Part shown: positions 45,648 to 57,796 of the stretch, piece by piece | Position numbering within the stretch: the first letter of the stretch is position 1 | How the letters are laid out: each line of letters starts with the position of its first letter | Source of the DNA: Methylotenera sp. | Lineage (GTDB): Bacteria; Pseudomonadota; Gammaproteobacteria; Burkholderiales; Methylophilaceae | NCBI GenBank assembly: GCA_030693535.1 | Contig: JAUYAL010000078.1 | Coordinates: forward strand, 71,784 to 135,783 | DNA length: 64,000 bases | Direction of reading: 5' to 3' | Program-made: the position numbers and the translations under genes | The notes under the pieces: generated by a model | The model's database searches: none | What the model saw: only the letters and a program-made list of their open reading frames with translations | Told to the model about the DNA's origin: nothing

Positions 45648-46289
45648 CTAAAATGAAACATGAATACCAATTTTTGTAAGAATTGATTTTTTTTTATAAT
45701 AGATTCTGATAGCAAGTAGCACAAATAAAATACTTGCATATAGAAGTGGCTCGCGAATATCTTTTTTTACAAGCCACCAAAAATGAACAACGCCTAAAAT
45801 CGCAATTAAATATACTAATTGATGGAGTTGCTTCCAATACTCGCGCAAGTGTCTCACCATAGCGTTACTAGATGTTATGGCAAGTGGTATCGTTAAGACA
45901 AATGCTACAAAGCCTATTAATATACGGGGGTGTTTAATAATGTCTTTAGATATATCTGCCCAATTAAATGAAAAATCAAGCCATAGATAACTTGCAATAT
46001 GTAAGCAAGCGTAAAAAAACATAAACAAACCTAGCATGCGGCGCAGTTGAATTTGCCAGGTAAGTCCAGAAATTAGCCTAATTGGCGTTAAAGTTAAGGT
46101 TGCCAAAAGTATGAATAGCGCCCAAAACCCAGTAGAGCGCTCAATAAATTCTATCGGATTGGCAGATAATCTATCTTGGAGCCCCAGCCAGACTAAACGA
46201 GTTAGTGGGACTAAGCAAAGTAAAAATACAAAGATTTTAATCCATGATAATTGCTTTTTACTCGGTATTGTTTTAAAAAAACTTAACAT
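45648..46289 (-). CDS. msrQ: MsrQ, heme-binding membrane partner of MsrP
   Basis: 213 residues, about six membrane helices. A haem b-containing ferric-reductase-like protein that passes electrons from the respiratory chain to MsrP. ACLHIASYLW and HLREYWKQLHQLVYLIAILGV hold the candidate haem histidines. It lies 31 bp after msrP on the same strand; the pair is conserved in proteobacteria. Confidence 0.93.
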   Translation of the reverse strand: MLSFFKTIPSKKQLSWIKIFVFLLCLVPLTRLVWLGLQDRLSANPIEFIERSTGFWALFILLATLTLTPIRLISGLTWQIQLRRMLGLFMFFYACLHIASYLWLDFSFNWADISKDIIKHPRILIGFVAFVLTIPLAITSSNAMVRHLREYWKQLHQLVYLIAILGVVHFWWLVKKDIREPLLYASILFVLLAIRIYYKKKSILTKIGIHVSF

Positions 46290-46320
46290 ATCTATTGGCC
46301 TTGGGCCGTATGGCTTATTC

Positions 46321-47364
46321 TTAAAAGTTCTTACGTAGATCTAAACCTGCGTACATCTGCCCTACTTGCTCGGTGTAACCATTAAACATCTGCGTTTTAA
46401 TTCGACCTGCAAATAAGCCGCCTCCGATACGTCGCTCGGATGATTGAGTCCAACGTGGATGCTCTACGTTAGGGTTTACATTTGCATAAAAACCATACTC
46501 AGTAGGACCAGCTTTCATCCAACTAGAGACAGGCATTTTTTCAGAAAAACGGATTTTCACGATACCTTTAATACCTTTGAAACCATATTTCCACGGAGTC
46601 ACCAAACGCAGAGGCGCACCATTTTGATTTGGTAATTGCTCCCCATATAAACCAACTGCCAAAATGGTAAGTGGATGCATTGCTTCATCCATGCGTAAAC
46701 CTTCTGTGTATGGCCAATCTAGTACTTGTAAATTTTGCCCAGACATTTGCTGTTTGTCAGCCAATGAAATAAATTCTACATACTTAGCATTGCTGCTCGG
46801 TTCAGCCCATTTAATTAATTGCGCTAGAGGTAAGCCAATCCAAGGAATCACCATAGACCAGCCTTCAACACAGCGCATGCGATAAATGCGCTCTTCTAGA
46901 GGAGCTAGCTTGAAGATATCTTCAATGCTGATTGTTTTATTTTTTTTAACTTCACCTTCGACACTAACTGCCCATGGATGCGGTTTAAAGAGCTTAGCAT
47001 TGATTGCAGGCTCGTTTTTATCAGTACCGAATTCATAGTAATTATTATAGCTAGTGATGTCATCATAAGCCGTTAGTTTTTCGCCTGCGCCATAGCTAGT
47101 TTTAGCATAGCCAGATATTTTTTTGCTAGAGCCAAATACAGATGCTTTGGCTATCGTAGGCGCATTTGCACGTCCTATTAGTCTGCCGGCACCATCGGTC
47201 GTACCAGACTTCACTGTTGCGGCTTTAATTGGGTTACTTAATGCAGAAGCAGTGCCAGCAATTAAGCCTAAGCCAGCTTTTTGAATAAAGTCACGTCGAT
47301 TATCAAACACCTCTTTAGGTGTAATTTCTGAAGGTGAAATGTCTGATTTAGCTTGAATGATCAT
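46321..47364 (-). CDS. msrP: Protein-methionine-sulfoxide reductase catalytic subunit MsrP
   Basis: 347 residues. A twin-arginine signal (NRRDFIQKAGLGLIAG, Arg23-Arg24) sends the folded molybdoenzyme to the periplasm. The Moco-binding cysteine is Cys165 in YRMRCVEGW, followed by the sulfite-oxidase-fold blocks YVEFISLADKQQM and RLVTPWKYGFKGIKGI. It repairs oxidised methionines in envelope proteins. Residues 48-90 form a longer than usual spacer between signal and core, rich in Ala, Lys and Ser. Confidence 0.95.
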   Translation of the reverse strand: MIIQAKSDISPSEITPKEVFDNRRDFIQKAGLGLIAGTASALSNPIKAATVKSGTTDGAGRLIGRANAPTIAKASVFGSSKKISGYAKTSYGAGEKLTAYDDITSYNNYYEFGTDKNEPAINAKLFKPHPWAVSVEGEVKKNKTISIEDIFKLAPLEERIYRMRCVEGWSMVIPWIGLPLAQLIKWAEPSSNAKYVEFISLADKQQMSGQNLQVLDWPYTEGLRMDEAMHPLTILAVGLYGEQLPNQNGAPLRLVTPWKYGFKGIKGIVKIRFSEKMPVSSWMKAGPTEYGFYANVNPNVEHPRWTQSSERRIGGGLFAGRIKTQMFNGYTEQVGQMYAGLDLRKNF

Positions 47365-47463
47365 GGCTACTCTTAAGTGTTAAAGGGCAATGAAGTATTG
47401 CTCGTGTCGATTAGTCGCTATCTTTTAAAATTCCTTACAATGGTCTAATACAAATTCTTTGTT

Positions 47464-48366
47464 TTATAATAAATTCTTGATTTCTTGAATAATTTCTTCA
47501 TCTAGCGCTATATCTTGAGCGTCTTTTGCAATAGATTTAGCATGTTGGATCAATACATTAGCCGCTGAAATATCACCTGTAGCAACTTTAACTTTAGCTA
47601 GAACAACACTTGCTTTTGCTTCGTAGTAAGCACCGCCCTGCTCTTTAGCTAGCTTAATAATTTTATTGAGAGTGTTTTCTGCACTAATATAATGTTTGGT
47701 TAGTAGCTGATACCGCCCTAGCTCAATGCTAGTATGTGCAAGTTGATCTAAAGTGCCCACAGCTGAGTGCATCATATATGCTTTAATTTGATGCTTCAGC
47801 GCCAAATCATGCTGATTCATATTGTGATAAGTGAAAGCAATTGTTTCATAACTCTCGCCACGCTCATTATCATTCGCAGCTAATTTGCTACTTACAATAA
47901 AAGATTCTAATGCCTTTGTAAACTGCCCCCCCTTAAAGTAAACGTTACCAATAGCATGATGGCCAATTCGCTCAAATGCTTGGTTTTTAGCCGCCTTTGC
48001 GTTCAAAATTGTTTGTCGGTAACTCTCTATAGACATTTCAGGCTGATTGAGAGACCTGTAAGTATTACCAATGAGTAATGTAGCAATTGTTTTATCGAAA
48101 GCCTCTGAGGAATGCACTTCTGCAGATTTAAAAGCGGTTAAAGCGGCATTAAAGTCTCCTTTAGCGGCAAGTACACGCCCTTGGCAAATGAGAGCATCTT
48201 TATCATTTTTATCGCTGATCAATGCCTGATCAGCTTGCGTCAGCGCAACGGTTAAATCGCCTTTTTCAAATGCTTGATTACAAGCAATAGCTTCATGAGT
48301 TTTTGCATAAACATTATTTATAAACAAGGATATAATTATTAAACTTAAAGTAAATTGTAATTTCAT
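47464..48366 (-). CDS. Exported TPR-repeat protein
   Basis: 300 residues. A signal peptide (KLQFTLSLIIISLFINNVYA/KTHE) is followed by tandem tetratricopeptide repeats through most of the length: AFEKGDLTVALTQADQAL, RVLAAKGDFNAALTAFKSA, GNTYRSLNQPEMSIESY, GNVYFKGGQFTKALESF and others, six or more units. TPR arrays bind partner proteins; the partner is unknown. It stands alone between cysQ and msrP. Confidence 0.8.
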   Translation of the reverse strand: MKLQFTLSLIIISLFINNVYAKTHEAIACNQAFEKGDLTVALTQADQALISDKNDKDALICQGRVLAAKGDFNAALTAFKSAEVHSSEAFDKTIATLLIGNTYRSLNQPEMSIESYRQTILNAKAAKNQAFERIGHHAIGNVYFKGGQFTKALESFIVSSKLAANDNERGESYETIAFTYHNMNQHDLALKHQIKAYMMHSAVGTLDQLAHTSIELGRYQLLTKHYISAENTLNKIIKLAKEQGGAYYEAKASVVLAKVKVATGDISAANVLIQHAKSIAKDAQDIALDEEIIQEIKNLL

Positions 48367-48440
48367 TAACAGCTTCTCTTCTTTAAAATTTATTGTTGGA
48401 TTGTATTGTTGTATTGCATAGCTGCTTAACTAAAAACCGC

Positions 48441-49256
48441 TTAAATATACTTAGCCCAATTTTCATTGCCACCGCTTTTAGCAAAGAAAAAAGGATTTAA
48501 CAAAGAGAGTTTGCTGTTGTAGCGAATGGTGTTTCCCATCTGATCAACAATATCACCTCCCGCTTCTTTCAATACACAATGCGCGGCTGCAGTGTCCCAT
48601 TCTGAGGTAGGTCCTAGCCTTGGGTAAACATCAGCCAGTCCCTCAGCTACTAAGCAAATTTTTAGAGAGCTTCCCATGCTAATAAGTTCAGGGTTCACAC
48701 CAATACAAAGCTCAAGATTTCGCATGAAATTTTGCATTCTTTCATCAGCGTGTGAGCGGCTACCTGCAACAACAACTTGTTTTAGGCTTAACGATCGAGT
48801 ATAAATTTGTATTTTACCTGCTGAATTCAACTGTTTGTATGCGCCATAGCCGAGGCTTGCGAAATACAATAGCTCTTTTACGGGTGCGTATATCACCCCT
48901 AGCACAGATTCTCCCTTATCTATTAACGCAATATTGACAGTAAATTCACCATTACGTTTAACAAATTCACGGGTTCCATCTAAAGGGTCAATCAACCAAT
49001 ATTGCTGCCAGGCTTTACGCGTTTCATAATCAATAGCTTCAGATTCTTCAGAAAGAACTGGAATATGTGGTGTAAGTTCACTCAAGGCGTTGATAATCAC
49101 TTGATGTGCAGCTAAATCGGCCTGTGTTAACGGCGAGTGGTCATCTTTTTTAAGTACATTAAAATCAGTTGAATATACTTGCATGATGGCTTCGCCAGCA
49201 GCTTTTGCAATGATAATGACTTGCTCAAGGTATTGATGATAGCTTTGTTGATTCAT
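48441..49256 (-). CDS. cysQ: 3'(2'),5'-bisphosphate nucleotidase CysQ
   Basis: 271 residues of the inositol-monophosphatase superfamily. Removes the 3'-phosphate of PAP, a by-product of sulfate assimilation. LSEES, WLIDPLDGTREFVKRNGEF and SEWDTAAAHCVLKEAGG give the metal-binding aspartates and glutamate. Separated from ligA by 21 bp on the same strand. Confidence 0.93.
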   Translation of the reverse strand: MNQQSYHQYLEQVIIIAKAAGEAIMQVYSTDFNVLKKDDHSPLTQADLAAHQVIINALSELTPHIPVLSEESEAIDYETRKAWQQYWLIDPLDGTREFVKRNGEFTVNIALIDKGESVLGVIYAPVKELLYFASLGYGAYKQLNSAGKIQIYTRSLSLKQVVVAGSRSHADERMQNFMRNLELCIGVNPELISMGSSLKICLVAEGLADVYPRLGPTSEWDTAAAHCVLKEAGGDIVDQMGNTIRYNSKLSLLNPFFFAKSGGNENWAKYI

Positions 49257-49277
49257 AGCAATGACATGATTAACAAC

Positions 49278-51344
<2,067 letters not shown>

Positions 51345-52877
51345 TTAAGTAAATAACCTGTGTGCACTATCCGAACCAGGCACAATCCCACGCACTAACA
51401 TGGTTGCCTGAATAACTTTGAGCTGTTGGCGAATTTTCTCAATTTGCATATCCCCCAACAATTTGTTGTTATCGTCTACTAAAACCGCATTTAAGCCTAT
51501 TTCCATTTGTCTGGCAACTTGCACCATGTGGGTGAATGCTTCAGTGCATTGTTTTACATGAGGAATATCCAACTGAAACGTAACACCTTTCACGACAGAA
51601 CTTCTTAGCATGTCTGGATTAAAAGGATTGCCATCACGATTAAAAATGACGAATGATGGCACAGTCGCAGTATCTTTAAAGAATTTAAAAGCACCATCAG
51701 CAGTTAGCGTCAAACCTTGCGCTTCGGCAAGGCCCCTTAATTTAGTACCAGTAAATGCGCCATTTTCTCCATGTGCCAAATGAAAACCTATGGTTTTATC
51801 AACCTCAATACAAAACGCATCTAAGGTAATAGCTGTAGTTAGTGCATCGCCAGTGCCTTGCCATTCAACATGGCCATTAATGTCTAAGCCGAAAGTTTCA
51901 ACAGCTAATTGAAAACGATTTAAGGTATTGCGCGATACAGGCCCACCGCGATCTGCTAACTGCATGCTGCAAGCCACTCTAGATATTTGTCGTTGTTGTG
52001 CATCAGGATTTGATACAAGTTCCTCTAGAAAATGCCAAAGATTGTTGGCGTCTAATACATGCACAAATACGGGCTTATCAAAGCCAGAAAACAGCCCTGT
52101 TAACGCATTATTGAGCGTGCTTACTGAAGTTTCTGCCGCCAAATATAGCATTGCAGTTAAATCCATTTGGCCATGTAACATAGCGGGAAGGCTTACCATA
52201 GGCTCTAAAACAGAGGATAAATTATCACCTTCAGTTTCAATTTGTGAAGTTGTTTTGAGCGCTTCATCAAATACTTCTTTAAAACTATGTAATTGTGTGA
52301 CGTTAGCATGGTCGCTTGCATTTGCATCCAAACTGGAATTAGAAGCTAGTTTCACCTCAATTTCACTTGCATGTTGTCTATCCAGCTGAGTAGTGACAAG
52401 TTGCTCATATGCACTATCAATTGAGACTTCTTGCAAGGTTTCGTCATGGTTTTTAAGCTCAAAACTTTGGGGTAGCTTAACAAAACGGTCTGTACTTTTT
52501 ATGTTTGCTACAGGGATGTTTTCTTCAGCAGTCTTGATTAGAGAAGGGTCTACTCGGAATGGTGTTGATTTCGCCTGCATAACAATTTCGGGCGACTCAA
52601 TTTCAGAGAGTTCATTATCAATAGAAAAATGATTTGTTGCTCGATTGTCTAAAGTGTCATAAATCTTACTTACGTCTAACGATGGCTCGTCTAAAGGTGG
52701 GCCGTCCAATAATGAATCATCTAGAAATGAATCATCAAGCAAAGCATCTCGCTTTAACGGCGAAAAGCTACTTTCCACCTGTCGGTGAAAACGTTTTTCT
52801 TGCCACCAATTAATAATAAGCACCGTCACTATAATCAGTGCACCAATGGCTATTAATACTATTTGCATATCACTCAT
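51345..52877 (-). CDS. zipA: Cell division protein ZipA
   Basis: 510 residues, longer than enteric ZipA because of the central linker. One N-terminal membrane segment (about 4-24), a basic stretch, then a disordered acidic linker opening with repeated D-D-S/P-x-L-D units (residues about 47-67). The C-terminal FtsZ-binding domain is about 370-510, with FQLDIPHVKQCTEAFTHM near its end. Tethers FtsZ to the membrane. The smc-zipA-ligA order is typical of betaproteobacteria. Confidence 0.88.
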   Translation of the reverse strand: MSDMQIVLIAIGALIIVTVLIINWWQEKRFHRQVESSFSPLKRDALLDDSFLDDSLLDGPPLDEPSLDVSKIYDTLDNRATNHFSIDNELSEIESPEIVMQAKSTPFRVDPSLIKTAEENIPVANIKSTDRFVKLPQSFELKNHDETLQEVSIDSAYEQLVTTQLDRQHASEIEVKLASNSSLDANASDHANVTQLHSFKEVFDEALKTTSQIETEGDNLSSVLEPMVSLPAMLHGQMDLTAMLYLAAETSVSTLNNALTGLFSGFDKPVFVHVLDANNLWHFLEELVSNPDAQQRQISRVACSMQLADRGGPVSRNTLNRFQLAVETFGLDINGHVEWQGTGDALTTAITLDAFCIEVDKTIGFHLAHGENGAFTGTKLRGLAEAQGLTLTADGAFKFFKDTATVPSFVIFNRDGNPFNPDMLRSSVVKGVTFQLDIPHVKQCTEAFTHMVQVARQMEIGLNAVLVDDNNKLLGDMQIEKIRQQLKVIQATMLVRGIVPGSDSAHRLFT

Positions 52878-52926
52878 TTAAGCTTAACTCTCAACATAAC
52901 TCTCAAAAATTTTGTCTTTCCATTTG

Positions 52927-55900
52927 TCAGGCAGCTACTCCATTGGTTACTTCATCCAACATACGCACAGCAGCATCCATATCTACATCAACGATACGAG
53001 ATACACCAGACTCTTGCATAGTAACACCGATCAATTGCTGCGCCATTTCCATGGTTATTTTATTATGACTTACGTATAAAAACTGTGTCTTTTCGGACAT
53101 TTTTTTCACCATCGCACAAAAACGTTCCGTGTTACTATCATCCAAGGGAGCATCGACCTCATCCATTAAGCAGAATGGCGCTGGATTTAGCCTAAATAAT
53201 GCAAAAACAAGTGCTAACGCTGTTAATGCTTTTTCACCGCCAGATAAGAGATGTATTGTGCTATTTTTCTTGCCAGGCGGTTGAGCAAACACCTGCATTC
53301 CTGTATCTAAAATCTCTTCACCTAACAGCTCTAGTCTGGCTTGCCCGCCACCAAACAGTGTTGCAAATAATTCACCAAAATGACGGTTTGCTTCATCAAA
53401 AGTGGCTTGCAAACGCCCTCTTGTTTCCTTATCTATCTTACGTATTGCATCTTCAAGGGTATTGCTAGCCTCATTTAAATCGGCAGATTGGCTGTCTAAA
53501 TACTGCTTGCGCGTTTGTTCCGTTTCTAGCTCTTGAATCGCAGCTAAATTAACCGCCCCTAGCAGTTCTATATCAAGTGCAAATTGATCTCGCTTTTTCT
53601 CCAAATCAATCACTTTAAGTCTATTTTCAGGCCCTTCCAAAGCTTCTAAGAGCTGTGTCAGCTCCGATTCTGTTAAATTGGAAGCGTTTAGTTCAGCTTG
53701 GCAGAGTTCAAAATGCAGGCGAGTCTCTTGCTCGGCTAAACGACTGGCCTCTAATTTATCGCGAAGTGGATGCAATAATTGTTCATTTTGCATACGAGTA
53801 CGTTCTTGGAGTTGTAAAGCCAATTCAGCTTCACTCATCGCATTACGTGCTGTGGCCAATGACTGCTCACATAATTGCTTATGATTTAATGCGGCTTCTA
53901 AGTTTGCTTTCAATGCCTCCATTTTCGTTGCCGCTAATGTAGTATCTACCTCACTGCAACGCAATTTAAGGCTATTATTTTCTTCATGTAAATGATTAAT
54001 TTTAGTAGTTAAATCATTGATATTATTATGATTTAATTTTAAATTAAAGTTTTTTTCTTGATGCGTACGTTCTGCAGATTGCAATACGTTACGCGCTTCA
54101 TTAAAAACAATCTCAGCTTTTTGCTTAATGGTTTCTGTCATACTTTTATCGCTTTGTAATTGCGCTAAATTTTGAGATATATCAAAAACCAAAGCTTCCT
54201 TGAGCCTAATTTCAGTGTTTAACTTCAATAACTTTTCATCGGCTAACGTGCAATCACTTTGCAAGTTTTTTTGCCGTTGTAGATTATTTAATTGAGTTTG
54301 TTTAAGTTGCTGTAGCGCTAAATTAAGTTGGTGCGCTTGCTGAGTTGTATTCTTTAGTTGTAGACTATGCGATTGTTGTTCTATACGAAGTAATTGCAAA
54401 TCATGATCTAATGCTGTCACCCGCCTGTGCGCTTCTGATACGCTGAGTTGCAAATCTGGAACTTGTTTTTGCAAGTTTTCTAATTGTGACTGCCTCTCCA
54501 ATACCCCATGCAATAGTGATTGTGCGCCAAAATACGTAACACTATGCTTGGTATAAACATCACCATGCTTGTTGACTAAATATTCACCACTTGCCAGCGA
54601 TTGACTTTCCGCAGCTGCATCTGCGTCGCTCTCAAGTACATAAGCACCAGCCAACCAGTCAAAAAGCACCGCTTGTTGCTTAGATTCTATCTTTTCCAAC
54701 ATTGAATATAACAAGGTTTTGCCACGAGCTATATTGTCTTGAATTTCCGCAGTCTCTTTTATGGAGTTTGTATTTATCGCCAAGGTTAATGCACTGGGTG
54801 GTCGAGTGCTAGTATGAAATTCCGCAATGGTCAGCGCATTTAATCTCGCCCCTAAGACTGCTTCTAATGCAGTTTCCCAGCCTTTTTTAACGCTAATTGT
54901 TTGCCAAATTCTAGTATCACCTGCTAGACCCGCATTACTTAGCCAAGCAGTTAAAGCTGCCTCATTATTACCGCTCTTCATAGTTAGCTGAATTTTTGCT
55001 AATGCGCTAATTTCAGCTTCTCGTAAATGTAACTCGCGCTGTGTAGCTAAATGTATCTCTCTATGCTCTTTGAGTGCTAGAGTCAGCGCCTGCTCTTTTT
55101 TCTGGCTTTCAGCAGAATGGCTTTCTAAATTAGCAATATTGGACTCAGCTACCATTAACTTCGCCCGACTTTCTTCAAGCGCACTATCTGGCGTTACTTG
55201 AACAGTACTCAAACTTTGCCGCAAGCGCTGCAAATGCTCAGTAGTTTCTATCGCAGTTTGTTTAATATGTCCGACATTTGCTTGCTCTAAGCGCAGGCGC
55301 TGTTCTGCATGCAACAACGCAGATTGGCTAACTTGAAACGCAGTCAACGCAGCTTGAAACTGTTGAGATAATAAAGGAACCGCTTCTCTGGCAACTTTAT
55401 TTGCTTGCTCTGATATTGTAAATTCCGTGTTTGCCGTCTGCAATTCAGCTTGTGCACTCAATAAAGTAGCTTCTAAATTGCTTTGTTGTATGGTGTTTTT
55501 ATCTAACTGCGCGTTAAGTTGCTGAAGTTGCAGTTGCATACGCTCACGCGCCTCAGTAGTATTTTTAACCTGATTCTCAAGATTAGAAACCTCTGCGTTA
55601 GCTTCATAATAGCTAGCTTGCGATTGGTTTACAGCCTCTGTTGCTGAAAAGTTTTGTTGCCGAGCTAGCTCCAATGCGCTTTCATTACTGCGCAAATTAG
55701 CCATTTGCGCTTCAAGCTCATTAACTAGCTTTTCAACTTGCCGTTGCGCTTTCTCCCACTGTGCACTGGCATCACGTTTTTTCAAGAGCCAAACTTGACC
55801 TTTGGCAATATTTAGCGCCATTTGCAATCGATGATATTGCTCAGCCACGATGGCTTGAGACTGTAATCGTGCAATTTGCTTATCTAGCTCACGGAGAATA

Positions 55901-56487
55901 TCTTCTACTCGCGTTAAGTTTTCACGCGTATCACGTAAGCGCAATTCAGTTTCACGGCGCCGTTCTTTGTATCTACTAATGCCTGCGGCTTCTTCTAAAA
56001 AAATACGCAACTCTTCAGGCTTGGCCTCAACAATACGATTGATAGTATTTTGGCCGATAATGGCGTATGCACGGCCTCCTAAGCCTGTGCCTAGAAATAA
56101 ATCAGCCACATCACGACGACGCACAATTGTGTTGTTAATGTAGTACGTAGAGCCTTTGTCGCGCTCTATCATGCGCTTTACTGAAATCTCAGCGTACTGA
56201 CTCCATTCACCTGTAGCGCCACCCAAACTGTTATCAAATACCAGTTCAACACTGGCGCGCGAGATTGACTTACGATTTCCAGAACCGTTAAAAATAACAG
56301 CATCCATGCTATCGCCACGCATTTCTTTGGCAGATGATTCACCCAATACCCAGCGCACTGACTCCATCACATTGGATTTTCCGCATCCGTTAGGCCCAAC
56401 CACACCCACGCGCTGACCATGAATGTGCAACGTTGTTGAATCAACAAACGATTTGAACCCGGCAAGTTTTAAGTGAGTTAAACGCAA
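52927..56487 (-). CDS. smc: Chromosome segregation protein SMC
   Basis: 1186 residues, starting at a TTG. Head domain: Walker A GPNGCGKSNV at about 32-41 and the C-terminal LLSGGEKALTALAL signature with Walker B FCLMDEVDAPLDD. Two long coiled coils (about 165-500 and 670-1020) flank the hinge (about 510-660). Organises and segregates the chromosome; ScpA/ScpB genes are not in the window. The start codon is weak and may limit synthesis. Confidence 0.97.
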   Translation of the reverse strand: MRLTHLKLAGFKSFVDSTTLHIHGQRVGVVGPNGCGKSNVMESVRWVLGESSAKEMRGDSMDAVIFNGSGNRKSISRASVELVFDNSLGGATGEWSQYAEISVKRMIERDKGSTYYINNTIVRRRDVADLFLGTGLGGRAYAIIGQNTINRIVEAKPEELRIFLEEAAGISRYKERRRETELRLRDTRENLTRVEDILRELDKQIARLQSQAIVAEQYHRLQMALNIAKGQVWLLKKRDASAQWEKAQRQVEKLVNELEAQMANLRSNESALELARQQNFSATEAVNQSQASYYEANAEVSNLENQVKNTTEARERMQLQLQQLNAQLDKNTIQQSNLEATLLSAQAELQTANTEFTISEQANKVAREAVPLLSQQFQAALTAFQVSQSALLHAEQRLRLEQANVGHIKQTAIETTEHLQRLRQSLSTVQVTPDSALEESRAKLMVAESNIANLESHSAESQKKEQALTLALKEHREIHLATQRELHLREAEISALAKIQLTMKSGNNEAALTAWLSNAGLAGDTRIWQTISVKKGWETALEAVLGARLNALTIAEFHTSTRPPSALTLAINTNSIKETAEIQDNIARGKTLLYSMLEKIESKQQAVLFDWLAGAYVLESDADAAAESQSLASGEYLVNKHGDVYTKHSVTYFGAQSLLHGVLERQSQLENLQKQVPDLQLSVSEAHRRVTALDHDLQLLRIEQQSHSLQLKNTTQQAHQLNLALQQLKQTQLNNLQRQKNLQSDCTLADEKLLKLNTEIRLKEALVFDISQNLAQLQSDKSMTETIKQKAEIVFNEARNVLQSAERTHQEKNFNLKLNHNNINDLTTKINHLHEENNSLKLRCSEVDTTLAATKMEALKANLEAALNHKQLCEQSLATARNAMSEAELALQLQERTRMQNEQLLHPLRDKLEASRLAEQETRLHFELCQAELNASNLTESELTQLLEALEGPENRLKVIDLEKKRDQFALDIELLGAVNLAAIQELETEQTRKQYLDSQSADLNEASNTLEDAIRKIDKETRGRLQATFDEANRHFGELFATLFGGGQARLELLGEEILDTGMQVFAQPPGKKNSTIHLLSGGEKALTALALVFALFRLNPAPFCLMDEVDAPLDDSNTERFCAMVKKMSEKTQFLYVSHNKITMEMAQQLIGVTMQESGVSRIVDVDMDAAVRMLDEVTNGVAA

Positions 56488-56553
56488 ATTGAATATTTAA
56501 TTTTGAGTTTTCATTAGAGCGTTATAATAACGTTTTTTTCGTTAAGATGCCTC

Positions 56554-57000
56554 ATGTCTAATACTACTTTAGGTGCAAAACCAACCGCACAAGCTTCTAA
56601 AACACTAGAAACATTTGAAAATCCAAATCGAACACGAGATTTTCATATTCATATGGAAATTCCTGAGTTTACTTGCTTATGCCCAAAAACTGGCCAACCT
56701 GATTTCGCAGTAATTTATTTAGATTATATTCCAGATCAAACTTGTGTTGAACTTAAAAGCTTAAAGCTATATATGTGGTCATTCCGCGAAGAAGGATGCT
56801 TTCACGAAGCCGTAACCAATCGTATATTAGATGACTTGGTAGCCGCGACACAACCCAAATTCATGCGCGTCACAGCCAAATTTTATGTGCGGGGCGGCAT
56901 TTTCACCAATGTCGTTGCTGAACACCGCAAAGCAGGTTGGCAGTCATTACCACGCGTGGATTTAACTTCGTTTGAAAGCCAGTCAAACATCAGAGGTTAA
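56554..57000 (+). CDS. queF: NADPH-dependent 7-cyano-7-deazaguanine reductase
   Basis: 148 residues, the short single-domain QueF. Reduces preQ0 to preQ1 in queuosine synthesis. Catalytic cysteine in [14 protein letters not shown] (Cys43), and the QueF motif [20 protein letters not shown] binds NADPH. Divergent from smc. Confidence 0.96.
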   Translation: MSNTTLGAKPTAQASKTLETFENPNRTRDFHIHMEIPEFTCLCPKTGQPDFAVIYLDYIPDQTCVELKSLKLYMWSFREEGCFHEAVTNRILDDLVAATQPKFMRVTAKFYVRGGIFTNVVAEHRKAGWQSLPRVDLTSFESQSNIRG

Positions 57001-57055
57001 ACTCACTAATCTCTTGAGAAAACTATTAAGCTCTGCAAAAATCATACAAAAATCA

Positions 57056-57084
57056 TTGACAATCAACTTGCCCGTCTTTATTAT
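57056..57084 (+). promoter_or_regulatory. Strong promoter of the tRNA-Ala-tRNA-Glu pair
   Basis: TTGACA (57056-57061), a 17-bp spacer and TATTAT (57079-57084), followed by GC-rich GGCGCC, the discriminator typical of stringently controlled stable-RNA promoters. Confidence 0.85.
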
Positions 57085-57133
57085 GGCGCCTCGCTGATTG
57101 TTGATGTAAGCAATAGCGAAAAGATGGTGGTAC

Positions 57134-57209
<76 letters not shown>

Positions 57210-57279
57210 AAATAGCTTAGAGATTTTAGCGTTTTGTAGTAACATGTCGCACTTGTAATTTAGCTTTAGAAATTCTTAG

Positions 57280-57355
57280 GTCCCCATCGTCTAGAGGCCT
57301 AGGACACCTCCCTTTCACGGAGGCGACCCGGGTTCGAATCCCGGTGGGGACGCCA
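57280..57355 (+). tRNA. tRNA-Glu (anticodon UUC)
   Basis: 76 nt with encoded CCA. Acceptor GTCCCCA/TGGGGAC, anticodon stem CCTCC/GGAGG around CTTTCAC (anticodon TTC). Probably cotranscribed with tRNA-Ala, 70 bp upstream. Confidence 0.97.
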
Positions 57356-57493
57356 GTTTTATTTGGCAGAATTAAGTACTTTATATTCATACGCATTAAA
57401 TTTATCCAATGTAGCCAGTACATCCTAAATGATGTTCTGGTTTTTTTCATTTTAAGCGCACCAATCACTAACGTTCACAAGATCAGGTCAAAC

Positions 57494-57796
57494 ATGAGTT
57501 CATCTAGCAATATCATTTTGAAAGTTCCTTTCAATGAAAAAGACCAAGCTAAGGCACTAGGCGCACGCTGGAATGCTGAATCAAAACATTGGTATGTGCC
57601 GCAAGGCATCGATACATCGCCATTTGAAAAGTGGCTCAACCATTCACCTACACCTACCGTTGCTACTAAAAAGGCTTCTATGCCAAATGCAAAGATGGTG
57701 AATAATGCTTCAACACAATCAATTGATGACGATATGGATGAAATTAACGCAAAGTTGCGCGACGCTTATGAGATACGCGATAGTCATGACTATTAA
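57494..57796 (+). CDS. DUF5710-domain protein
   Basis: 100 residues from the ATG at 57494; an upstream in-frame start would lie in tRNA-Glu and is rejected. Residues about 6-45 are a DUF5710 domain: ILKVPFNEKDQAKALGARWN, then KHWYVPQGIDTSPFEKWL. This domain occurs on plasmid primases and nucleic-acid enzymes and also alone; its role is unknown. The second half is low-complexity, ending in an acidic helix. AGGT precedes the ATG. Downstream, 57797-58038 holds nothing I recognise. Confidence 0.8.
   Translation: MSSSSNIILKVPFNEKDQAKALGARWNAESKHWYVPQGIDTSPFEKWLNHSPTPTVATKKASMPNAKMVNNASTQSIDDDMDEINAKLRDAYEIRDSHDY

Noticed and set aside
57344..57493. N-terminal extension of the DUF5710 protein from 57344
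   Set aside because: It would start within tRNA-Glu; the ATG at 57494 has a ribosome-binding site and directly precedes the conserved domain.
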